Under the pieces are notes generated by a model that was not told the origin of the DNA, ran no database searches, and worked only from the letters and a program-made list of their open reading frames with translations. A program made the position numbers and the translations under genes. A DNA stretch of 64,000 nt from Luteibaculum oceani (GTDB lineage Bacteria; Bacteroidota; Bacteroidia; Flavobacteriales_D; Luteibaculaceae): assembly GCF_007995015.1 (NCBI RefSeq), contig NZ_VORB01000006.1, positions 124,001 through 188,000 of the forward strand, read 5' to 3'. Below are positions 57,042-64,000 of this stretch, piece after piece (position 1 is the first letter of the stretch; every line of letters begins with the position of its first letter).

Positions 57042-58058
57042 TTATTTTTTATACCTGAAAATGATGTCTCGGTTTGGGATTTTTTCATTTCCAGGGGTGA
57101 TAATTAACTCTCTAATTTTCGTAGGTCTAGAATTGGAATCTACCTCGTATTGATATTGGCGAATAAGGGTTCCACTAGATTGGTTTGTGGTTACCATTTT
57201 GGGTAGCTCTTGACTATGCAAAAATGGCACCTCCATAATATCGAAGTTTAACGGTGCTAGTAGTTGGTATAGCGGATTTAAAATTGGATTCTCAGCAGCG
57301 GATAGGAATACCGTTTTTTTAAGGGTTGCGCTTTTTAAGTTTTCCCGTTTGTCCTGCATGTTTTGAACCTTCATAAAGTTTTTCCAAGCTTCTACCGTTT
57401 TTTGCTTGCTACCCATTGCAACATTGTTGCTATGATTCCCATTGCTGTCCAAAGCAATAGTTAAGGAATCTGATCTATAGTAGTAAACTTCGTATTGAGA
57501 TAGGTAATTACCTGTATATGAGAAAGTTGATGAGTCTGAATAGATTTCAACTGTACAAGTTCTAGTGTTCTGATTCACCACAGAATCCGATTCGATTTCA
57601 GCGGTGTAGTACGGTACATTCCCCCCGCTATTTTGAGGATATTCGGCTTTATAACCTGTTTTCAGATCGGTTATAACATATAAGTTTTTGTTAATAGTGG
57701 AATTGAGGATGAATTCTCCGGATCCAGGCTCTTTTACAGCATTAATCCAGCCGTTTGGTCCATAACTATATTCTCCTTCAATTTTCTGACTAAAACCATT
57801 GTCATCCCAAAATGAGTGGATGGAAAGGATATTTCCATTGTACAGTTCCAACAAATCTATTCTAGCCGAATCGGTAATTACTTCAACCTCCTCGTTACCC
57901 TGGGTTTCCAGCGTTATGTTATAAAAGGAGACGTTAGCCAATTCGTACTTAGAATTTCGAGATGGCCCCAAGTCTTTTGGGATGTTGTCTAGATTGAGCT
58001 CATTTTTGGTGCAACCAAAAGTAGCCAATAAGGCCGCGGTAAAAACTAACTTCTTCAT
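57042..58058 (-). CDS. Lipoprotein of unknown function (338 residues)
   Basis: With the ATG at 58058 the protein begins MKKLVFTAALLATFGC, a standard lipoprotein signal. A longer frame from 58115 would read through the terminator of the preceding gene, which argues for this start. The body is beta-rich with TFSYTGNYLSQYEVYYY near residue 190, similar to the neighbouring lipoprotein. No enzyme motif is visible. It is followed 41 bases later by the 320-residue lipoprotein. Confidence 0.75.
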   Translation of the reverse strand: MKKLVFTAALLATFGCTKNELNLDNIPKDLGPSRNSKYELANVSFYNITLETQGNEEVEVITDSARIDLLELYNGNILSIHSFWDDNGFSQKIEGEYSYGPNGWINAVKEPGSGEFILNSTINKNLYVITDLKTGYKAEYPQNSGGNVPYYTAEIESDSVVNQNTRTCTVEIYSDSSTFSYTGNYLSQYEVYYYRSDSLTIALDSNGNHSNNVAMGSKQKTVEAWKNFMKVQNMQDKRENLKSATLKKTVFLSAAENPILNPLYQLLAPLNFDIMEVPFLHSQELPKMVTTNQSSGTLIRQYQYEVDSNSRPTKIRELIITPGNEKIPNRDIIFRYKK

Positions 58059-58102
58059 GGGTAATGGGGTAAGGTTGTGGACTAAGTTAAGGGATAAAAA
58101 GC

Positions 58103-58127
58103 AAAAAGGCCTCATAGAGGCCTTTTA
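58103..58127 (-). terminator. Terminator of the 481-residue conserved gene
   Basis: AAAAGGCCTC-ATA-GAGGCCTTTT is a perfect 10-bp hairpin with A/T tails on both sides. It lies 39 bases downstream of the minus-strand gene ending at 58166 and just upstream of the lipoprotein start at 58058, so it splits the two transcripts. Confidence 0.9.
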
Positions 58128-58165
58128 CATTAATTGAACATTCTTACATTTTCAAAGTTCAAATT

Positions 58166-59611
58166 TTATTGAGTCTTGTTGGTTTCTTCCACCTCTTCTT
58201 TTGGCTGGTAACCAAAAAGTCTGTTTTCCTTAATAATATTATCAACGTATCCAGGTACCATTTCTTCCCAACCCGATTCTCCGTTTTTAATCATTGCAAG
58301 TACTTTTCTCGAGTAGATATTTAGTACAGTTGGATCGAAATCTTCTAAATCTACGATTCGCTTATTGCTTACAAGGTAGTCGTATAATGGTTTATGGCGA
58401 TAATGTATAGGGCAATTAGAAGAGTTTAGAACTTCGTCTTTTTCTTCATCCAACTGTGGATACATGTAAATTTTTAGATCTCGCATAAAGAGTATACCAA
58501 ACGCCTCTAGCATTCCACCTGCCAGATTGCGATAGTAGCGCTCTTTAAAGAGCTCTAACATGTTGGTAACTCCCATAATAAGTCCCATTCTTCGCTGTGT
58601 GAAGTTGGAGAAATATTTAATGAGCTTGTAGTATTCTTGGTAGTTGGATATCAGAACGGTTTGTCCGAGAGAGCAAAGGATATCTGCTCTATCTAGGAAG
58701 TCTTTTTCGTCTATTTCCCCTTCAGCACGGAGGTTGTTTAAGGTGATTTCAAATAGCACCATTAAACGGTCTTTATCCACCTTTTCATCAGCAATAAATT
58801 TGCTGTAACCATTCATGATCATATCAATGTTCACGTTGGTAACAGGTCTAAAGCTACCGCGAATGGCTAGAATGTTTTTCTTGTAAAGCGCATCGGAGGG
58901 TTGAAGGTTTTTACCGTCTGGACCGAACATAACCGCTTCGGTCATACCGTTTTTAACCAGTTGAAGACTTAACAAGCGGTTGTCTACATTTTTAAATGCA
59001 GGACCTTCCATGTTAATCATATCAATTTCGATATGATCTCTTGAAAGGTTGTCGTAAAGTGATTTTAGCAGCTCTCTGGGATCCTCGTGATAGTTATAAC
59101 ATCCATATAGTAAGTTAACCCCGATATCTCCAATTTTTTCTTGCTGGATTCCACTGTCGTTATCGTGCAGGCGAACGTGCAGGATAACATCAGAAGGCGC
59201 TTCATCGGCGTGTCTTTGAAAACGCATTCCTATCCAACCATGGCCTTTAGCCGTTTTACGGTAGTCGATAGTTGTAACGGTATCTGCGAAGGCAAAGAAT
59301 TTTCTATTTGGATGTTTGCTGCGATCTAATCGTTCTACAATTAGATTGTATTCGTGCGAAAGCATTTTTCTTAATCGCGATTCGCAAACGTATCTCGAGT
59401 GAGGCTCTGCCCCGTAAATTGCATCGGAGAAATCCTTGTCGTACGCAGACATGGCCTTTGCAATAGTACCCGAAGCGGCTCCTGCTCTAAAGAAATGTCT
59501 TACCACTTCTTGTCCAGCACCGATTTCGGCAAAGGTCCCGTAAATGTCAGGATCTAGATTTATTTTTAACGCTTTTTGCTTCGAAGTTAGGATTACCCTA
59601 TTTGTAGACAT
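58166..59611 (-). CDS. Conserved Bacteroidota protein of unknown function (481 residues)
   Basis: The soluble protein starts MSTNRVILTSKQKALKINLDP and has TFAEIGAGQEVVRHFFRAG, SDAIYGAEPHSRYV, RFQRHADEAPSDVILHVRLHD and LREL-type segments. There is no signal peptide or membrane helix. Close relatives are widespread in Bacteroidota and carry mixed, unreliable database names (nicotinate-nucleotide adenylyltransferase, TonB-dependent receptor); neither fits, because there is no HxGH adenylyltransferase motif and no barrel. A strong -7 box lies upstream, and a perfect terminator follows, so it is a single-gene unit. Confidence 0.8.
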   Translation of the reverse strand: MSTNRVILTSKQKALKINLDPDIYGTFAEIGAGQEVVRHFFRAGAASGTIAKAMSAYDKDFSDAIYGAEPHSRYVCESRLRKMLSHEYNLIVERLDRSKHPNRKFFAFADTVTTIDYRKTAKGHGWIGMRFQRHADEAPSDVILHVRLHDNDSGIQQEKIGDIGVNLLYGCYNYHEDPRELLKSLYDNLSRDHIEIDMINMEGPAFKNVDNRLLSLQLVKNGMTEAVMFGPDGKNLQPSDALYKKNILAIRGSFRPVTNVNIDMIMNGYSKFIADEKVDKDRLMVLFEITLNNLRAEGEIDEKDFLDRADILCSLGQTVLISNYQEYYKLIKYFSNFTQRRMGLIMGVTNMLELFKERYYRNLAGGMLEAFGILFMRDLKIYMYPQLDEEKDEVLNSSNCPIHYRHKPLYDYLVSNKRIVDLEDFDPTVLNIYSRKVLAMIKNGESGWEEMVPGYVDNIIKENRLFGYQPKEEVEETNKTQ

Positions 59612-59634
59612 CTGACTAGTTTTGTTGCGCTAAA

Positions 59635-59642
59635 CAAAGTTA
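59635..59642 (-). promoter_or_regulatory. -7 box of the 481-residue conserved gene
   Basis: On the minus strand TAACTTTG matches TAnnTTTG exactly and ends 23 bases before the ATG at 59611. Confidence 0.55.
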
Positions 59643-59708
59643 AAGCCTTTTAATAAAACGACGCCCCGCTTTTCTTTGTTTATTTTACAAGCGTCGAAAA
59701 AATATGGC

Positions 59709-60473
59709 ATGCAATTAACATTTCTGGGCACAGGAACATCTGCTGGGGTACCTCTTATTGGGTGCCACTGTGAGGTTTGTACCTCCACCAACCTAAAAGA
59801 TAAACGTCTTAGATCCTCTGTTTGGATTTCGGACGACGATACTTCTATCGTGATAGATACCGGACCAGACTTTAGAAGCCAAATGTTGCAATACGGGGTA
59901 GAAAAGCTCGATGCCGTTGTTTTTACTCATGAGCATAGGGATCATATTGCTGGGTTGGATGATACGCGACCTTATTTTTTTTGGAGTGGAAAGCCTATGC
60001 AAATCTTTTGCGAATCGGCAGTAGAAAAAGCAATAAAAAGAGATTTTTACTATGCCTTTCAGGAGAATCCTTATCCGGGGTCGCCACAATTCGACTTGCA
60101 CCAAATCGAAGAGAACAAATCCTTTAAAGTTGGTGGAATAGAAATTTTACCTCTGCGTGTTATTCATGGAGAACTTCCAGTTCTCGGATTTAAAATAAAG
60201 GAACTCGCATATATAACCGACGCTAATGCGTTGAGCGCCGAGACAGAAAAGGCAATAGATGGCTGCGATATTCTAATTTTAAATGCACTCCGTATCGAGG
60301 GGCATCATTCTCACTATAACTTGGAAGAGGCAATAGCAGTGGCAGAAAAGTCAAGGGCTAAAAAGGTGTATTTTACGCACGTTAGCCACCAACTCGGAAC
60401 CACGGAAAGCGTGGAAAAGCTATTGCCGAAAAACATGTCTTTAGCCTACGATGGCCAGGTTATCCAATTTTAG
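59709..60473 (+). CDS. PhnP-like metallo-beta-lactamase-fold hydrolase
   Basis: The protein (254 residues from the ATG at 59709) starts MQLTFLGTGTSAGVPLIGCHC and has DTGPDFR, the metal motif THEHRDH (H74, H76, D78, H79), ADV-like late motifs (LILNALRIEGHHSHY, and FTHVSHQLG with further histidines). It resembles PhnP phosphodiesterases and the YycJ/lipoate-linked MBL group of Bacteroidota; its substrate is unknown. The start at 59676 adds a non-family extension. Its end overlaps the convergent dihydroorotase-like gene by 14 bases. Confidence 0.88.
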   Translation: MQLTFLGTGTSAGVPLIGCHCEVCTSTNLKDKRLRSSVWISDDDTSIVIDTGPDFRSQMLQYGVEKLDAVVFTHEHRDHIAGLDDTRPYFFWSGKPMQIFCESAVEKAIKRDFYYAFQENPYPGSPQFDLHQIEENKSFKVGGIEILPLRVIHGELPVLGFKIKELAYITDANALSAETEKAIDGCDILILNALRIEGHHSHYNLEEAIAVAEKSRAKKVYFTHVSHQLGTTESVEKLLPKNMSLAYDGQVIQF

Positions 60474-61737
60474 AATATAGCTTACCTTTTGCTGCGGTGT
60501 AAAGGATTTCACCCTTTAGTTCCTTGTTGAGGAAAGGGGAGTTAAGGCTTTTAGATTTCACCTCAGCAACTGGGAAATTGTATTTTTTGTCGGTAGCAAT
60601 TAAGTTGAAGTTGGCCTCGGTTCCAATTTCAAATCCAACGGTTTTTAACTTAAGGATTTTGGCAGGGTTTTCCGCCATTAGCTCAACCAGCTTATCTATA
60701 GGTAATACATCTGCAGCCCAAAGAGAACTAAATGCTGTTTGGAAATTAATAATTCCAAATTCTGCGTGGTCAAACTCTGTTTTTTTCGCTTCAATATCTA
60801 CAGGGCTGTGGTCTGAGATTATGGCATCAACAATTCCCTCCTTACAAGCACTAATTAAAGCCTGACGATCTTGTTCTTTTCGGTAGGGAGGAAGTACTTT
60901 GTGTCGCGTGTCAAAATCTAGACAATCTTTATCGGTGTGAATTAATTGATGACTGGCTACAGCGCATGTTACCCTTACGCCCTCTTCTTTTGCTTTTTTA
61001 ATTAGCGCTACAGATTCTTCGCAAGATATATGGCTGATATGAACGCTTCCACCACTGTATTTAGCTAGCTTTAAAATATTGGCTAAGGCCATTGATTCGG
61101 CAATATTTGGTATTGCTTTCAATCCGGTTTGCGACGATACAATGCTTTCATTTATTTGCCCTTCTTCAGCTAATGAATCAACTATGGGGAAAACCATGGG
61201 GAGCGCATCGATGCCCTGACAGTACTCCAATGCAGTTAATAGAAGCTTTTCGCTCAACTGCTTTTTCCCAGAAAAAAATGCGTAGGCTCCAGTGTGGGCC
61301 ATGTCATGTAGTTCTGGGATGTCTGTGTTTGCACCTCCAACGGATAAAGTTCCGAGAGGGAGAAGGTTAATTTTTGAGCTTTGGTTAGCGGCTTTTACGT
61401 AGGAAATACCCGATTTGCTGTCTGCAACAGGTTCGTTAAAAGGATTTACCCCTACGTGAGTGTAGCCGCCGTATAATGCAGCTTCGGCTCCAGAAAGAAA
61501 ATCTTCTCTGTGTTCCATACCCGGATCGCAAAAGGAACCAAGTAGATCTACAAAGCCGGGAGTTATTGAAAGTCCCTCGCCATTAATGCTTTTGGAATTT
61601 TTGGTTGCCTTAGGGTATTCTGAAATTTCCTTTATCCTTCCGCTCTCTACGGCTAAAACAATTTTTTTACCATTGAGTGGATGTTTGGTCGCTACTAGTG
61701 TAGCTCCAACTATTTCGAAAGTTGTCTGTTCTGCCAT
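60460..61737 (-). CDS. Dihydroorotase-like protein lacking metal ligands (probable non-catalytic homologue)
   Basis: The protein (425 residues from the ATG at 61737) aligns by eye with type I dihydroorotase over its whole length: GFVDLLGSFCDPG..REDF, GGYTHVGVNPFNEP, VHISHIS, HKVLPPYRKEQDR, ISDHSPV, ENPAKIL. But the metal motif HVHLR of DHOase reads LGSFC here (L66 and S68 replace the His pair), the FTDD and HCED motifs are also lost, and only VHISH and SDH remain. It is therefore probably a structural PyrC'-type partner, e.g. of aspartate transcarbamoylase. It overlaps the BatA-like gene by 28 bases, so they are co-transcribed. Confidence 0.85.
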   Translation of the reverse strand: MAEQTTFEIVGATLVATKHPLNGKKIVLAVESGRIKEISEYPKATKNSKSINGEGLSITPGFVDLLGSFCDPGMEHREDFLSGAEAALYGGYTHVGVNPFNEPVADSKSGISYVKAANQSSKINLLPLGTLSVGGANTDIPELHDMAHTGAYAFFSGKKQLSEKLLLTALEYCQGIDALPMVFPIVDSLAEEGQINESIVSSQTGLKAIPNIAESMALANILKLAKYSGGSVHISHISCEESVALIKKAKEEGVRVTCAVASHQLIHTDKDCLDFDTRHKVLPPYRKEQDRQALISACKEGIVDAIISDHSPVDIEAKKTEFDHAEFGIINFQTAFSSLWAADVLPIDKLVELMAENPAKILKLKTVGFEIGTEANFNLIATDKKYNFPVAEVKSKSLNSPFLNKELKGEILYTAAKGKLYSKIG

Positions 61738-63722
61738 CTTATCCAAAGCATTTCGGTGAGTAAAAACAAAATTCCAAGCCCTATAAAAATAGGCCAAAGG
61801 GGGTAATCTTTTAATTGTAGGCTTTCCGTTATAGCCACACTTTTTTGAGCGGCATCAAACTCTAGGATTTTTATCCAATTGTTGTCGAAAGTTATCTCCT
61901 TTAATTCAGCTTCGCTGTAATGGGCTAATTGAGATTCCACTCTGTTTAAATTCATGGAAAATTGTCCCAGTACTTTTTCTTGGTCCTTTAGCTCATAATG
62001 TCCCGACATAAGTGGAAGCCGATCTAAAAACACCTTCACTTTTCTGCCCGTTTTCTGATAAGCTGGTATTAGTGCTTGATCTCCATTTACTATCGTGAGG
62101 TCTCCGATTATTTCCGCTGGAATGTTTATTAGAACCTCCTTGTCCTTCCCTATGTTATAGTAGCTTGGTTTGTTTCCTCCCGCATACTGGGTAGCTTTTA
62201 AAAAGAGAGGGGCAAAAAGCCCATGATTTGGGAAATTGGAGTTCTCTGGGCTTATATTAAATGGGAAGACAAATATATTTCCTGCTCCAATTGGGTGCTG
62301 GCTTAATACAACTTCATTGTTTTCAGCGCTTAATAAAACTTCTCCAGAGAAATTAGGGTTAAAACGGTAATGGCTCTTAACGGAGATGGGCTTTATTCGA
62401 TCTGGTGAAGCTTTGAAAAGCGACTGCAAAAAGGAGCTTCTTAAATTTAGCTTGCTAACCTCTAAGCCTTGCGCCGACATTTCAGATGCGGAGCCTAATT
62501 GCAAATTCTCCACCAGTTGCTTAAAGGCATTAAAATCCGAATTTGCATTTGGGGCGACAATGAGTACACCTCCTGAAAAAACAAATTGTTGCAAGGCCTT
62601 TTGCACCCCACTACTTATTTCAGAAATTCCCCCAATAATTATAGTCTGCTCGTAATCTTCGAAAATGTTGAGGTCTATTTGTTTGGGATTTACGCTTTGG
62701 TAAATAAATTCTGGATCCTCATTAAAAAGAGCTTCAATAGGCTTAGACTTCTCCGCGCCCAGAAATGTTATCCTTTTGGTTTGTTCTACGTTTAGGGTGA
62801 AAAACAAATTGTTATCGAAAACAACTGGATTATCGTTGATATAAACTTTGCCCTTAACAATTCCGGCTTTGGGAATTATCATTTGAAACCTAGCCGCATT
62901 GGTTGCACCAGCCTCAATGGAAATGGAAACAGGAGCCTTAGATTTTCCATCTAACGAAATGTAAACGGGTAAATTTTCTATGGCCTCCCCACTGTGGTTG
63001 CTAATAAATACCTCCATGGCGAATTCATTATTTACCAAAATGGTAGGGGTATTTATTGCAATGGAATCTACACTGAGGTTGGGGGTGGGGTTTTTGCCTA
63101 ACTTATTGAGGTAGACTGTGGTGCTATCAGTAAAATCTACATCGCTTGAAAAGGTACTTTTCTGAAAATCTGAGAATACAAAAAGCGATTGGAGCTGTGG
63201 GTTTTTAGTTTGGATGTCGGTTATTTTATCCCAACTTCCAACTTTGGCACAAGGGCTTATCCCGTTTATGTAATCCGAAGCTTCTGTTCCGCCCAGTTCT
63301 CTTGGGAACTCGCTGCAATTATCGCTAACGATAAACTTTTGGGTGGATGGAAATTCTCTAATAACATCAAGAGCTAAGTTCTTAGCCAGCTGCAATTTGT
63401 TGTCTTCAATGTTTCCCTCCGAAACAGAGAAACTGTTGTCGATGTATATTGCAATTGGAAGATTTCCTGCCTGATCTTGAGACGCGGGGAGGGTGGGCTC
63501 TGCAAATGCTAGTATGATACAAGCCAGAGCCAAACACCTTAGAATCAATAACAACCAATTTTTGATTCTTTGAATGCTTTTTTTCTCCTCTTTAATTTCC
63601 TTGAGGAGTTCCAGGTTTGTAAAAACTATCTTTTTGGGAATTCTAAAACTGAAAAAGTGAATAATGATGGGTACGGCCAGAAATCCTAATGCATACAGAA
63701 ATGTGGGGTTGGCGAATATCAT
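61710..63722 (-). CDS. BatA-like membrane protein with degenerate vWA domain
   Basis: The 670-residue protein starts with the N-terminal double-helix motif of the BatA/aerotolerance family (FANPTFLYALGFLAVPIIIHFFSFRIPKK split over residues 3-31, and WLLLILRCLALACIILAFAEP near 56-76). A vWA region begins at AIYIDNSFSV (D95, S97, S99). A long beta-rich exported part follows, then a final helix (about 640-660, PIFIGLGILFLLTEML). It probably spans the inner membrane and faces the periplasm. The family accompanies MoxR and DUF58 proteins; its exact function is unknown. Confidence 0.88.
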   Translation of the reverse strand: MIFANPTFLYALGFLAVPIIIHFFSFRIPKKIVFTNLELLKEIKEEKKSIQRIKNWLLLILRCLALACIILAFAEPTLPASQDQAGNLPIAIYIDNSFSVSEGNIEDNKLQLAKNLALDVIREFPSTQKFIVSDNCSEFPRELGGTEASDYINGISPCAKVGSWDKITDIQTKNPQLQSLFVFSDFQKSTFSSDVDFTDSTTVYLNKLGKNPTPNLSVDSIAINTPTILVNNEFAMEVFISNHSGEAIENLPVYISLDGKSKAPVSISIEAGATNAARFQMIIPKAGIVKGKVYINDNPVVFDNNLFFTLNVEQTKRITFLGAEKSKPIEALFNEDPEFIYQSVNPKQIDLNIFEDYEQTIIIGGISEISSGVQKALQQFVFSGGVLIVAPNANSDFNAFKQLVENLQLGSASEMSAQGLEVSKLNLRSSFLQSLFKASPDRIKPISVKSHYRFNPNFSGEVLLSAENNEVVLSQHPIGAGNIFVFPFNISPENSNFPNHGLFAPLFLKATQYAGGNKPSYYNIGKDKEVLINIPAEIIGDLTIVNGDQALIPAYQKTGRKVKVFLDRLPLMSGHYELKDQEKVLGQFSMNLNRVESQLAHYSEAELKEITFDNNWIKILEFDAAQKSVAITESLQLKDYPLWPIFIGLGILFLLTEMLWIRWQNRQLSK

Positions 63723-63729
63723 TAAAGCG

Positions 63730-63737
63730 CAAAAATA
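63730..63737 (-). promoter_or_regulatory. -7 box of the BatA-like / dihydroorotase-like operon
   Basis: On the minus strand TATTTTTG matches TAnnTTTG exactly and ends seven bases before the ATG at 63722. The resulting mRNA would have almost no leader. Confidence 0.5.
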
Positions 63738-63838
63738 AAATAAAGCACTTGCCCGCGAAGTTTTTAGCGAAAATTGTTATTCAATGGAGCAATGGAATAG
63801 TTTACCGTTGTATCAATGTGGGGAAATCAGACAAACTA

Positions 63839-64000
63839 TTAAAACCCTTCGAAAGCGCCCAGCCCAAACAGAGCATAATCGTATTTAATAGGATCCATTT
63901 TGTCTAAATTTCTAAGGTTGTGGGTAATTTCATCCACCGCCTTCCAGTCGCTTTGTTTTCTGTTAAGTAGACCTAATTTTCTAGATACATTCCCGGTGTG
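63839..64000 (-). CDS. TIGR02757/DUF2400 family protein, C-terminal part
   Basis: The last 53 residues are visible, ending with TAA at 63839-63841. They read HTGNVSRKLGLLNRKQSDW, then DEITHNLRNLDKMDP and IKYDYALFGLGAFEGF. This matches the conserved C-terminus of the TIGR02757 family (DUF2400), a helical family of unknown function. The rest lies beyond the window edge. It lies upstream of the BatA-like operon on the same strand, with a separate promoter between. Confidence 0.85.
   Translation of the reverse strand, partial: HTGNVSRKLGLLNRKQSDWKAVDEITHNLRNLDKMDPIKYDYALFGLGAFEGF

Noticed and set aside
60460-61737. Functional pyrC dihydroorotase
   Set aside because: The metal-binding HxH motif and other ligands are absent on direct reading.

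Overview
The window comes from a marine-type member of the Bacteroidota, most likely Flavobacteriales; I would not commit to a family. The evidence is consistent across the window: several very large secreted proteins with type IX secretion system (T9SS) C-terminal sorting domains, promoters of the Bacteroidota form TTG-N~19-TAnnTTTG instead of -35/-10 boxes, almost no Shine-Dalgarno sequences, and typical families such as DUF58, BatA-like, M56-TonB and DUF2490. There is no prophage, insertion sequence, CRISPR array or rRNA. This is ordinary chromosome with compact genes, and neighbouring convergent genes often overlap at their stop codons.

Layout. 1-1.7 kb: a DUF58 protein, a tRNA-Asp gene preceded by a broken partial copy of itself, and a GIY-YIG nuclease. 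1.8-10.8 kb: a 1774-residue T9SS type B protein divergent from a 1137-residue T9SS type A protein that is a PNGase F homologue split by a long LamG-containing insertion. 10.9-18 kb: small metabolic and stress genes (truncated haemoglobin, NhaA, DinB-like, universal stress protein), a BlaI/M56-TonB regulatory pair with a visible double operator, and a four-gene minus-strand run ending in a Dph6-like ATP pyrophosphatase. 18.2-23.1 kb: a 1632-residue T9SS type B adhesin-like protein. 23-39.7 kb: a glycosyltransferase, acetyl-CoA synthetase, MsrA, DUF1853, DUF2490, Mpo1-like, MltF-like transglycosylase, an S24-type self-cleaving regulator facing an SRAP protein, further secreted proteins, a flippase, a sulfotransferase, an Rrf2 regulator and a response regulator.

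39.7-46.3 kb holds a 650-base non-coding stretch, a clear TPP riboswitch and the thiamin operon thiS-thiC-thiE paralogue-thiD-thiE-thiG-thiH. The operon makes the pyrimidine (ThiC, ThiD) and thiazole (ThiS, ThiG, ThiH) halves and joins them (ThiE), but no thiF is present. 46.3-59.6 kb is a long minus-strand block: two related giant secreted proteins, a small protein with a PID-CTERM-like tail, a barrel protein, a secreted endonuclease/phosphatase-family lipoprotein, two related lipoproteins and a conserved protein of unknown role. 59.7-64 kb: a PhnP-like metallo-hydrolase, a dihydroorotase homologue that has lost its metal-binding histidines, a BatA-like membrane protein and the end of a DUF2400 gene.

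The points most worth following are the PNGase F homologue that keeps all three catalytic acids around a large insertion, the non-catalytic dihydroorotase, the chimeric tRNA remnant, the small C-terminally anchored protein beside the paired giant secreted proteins, and the paired BlaI operators. I did not find a clearly new multi-gene defence or mobile system.
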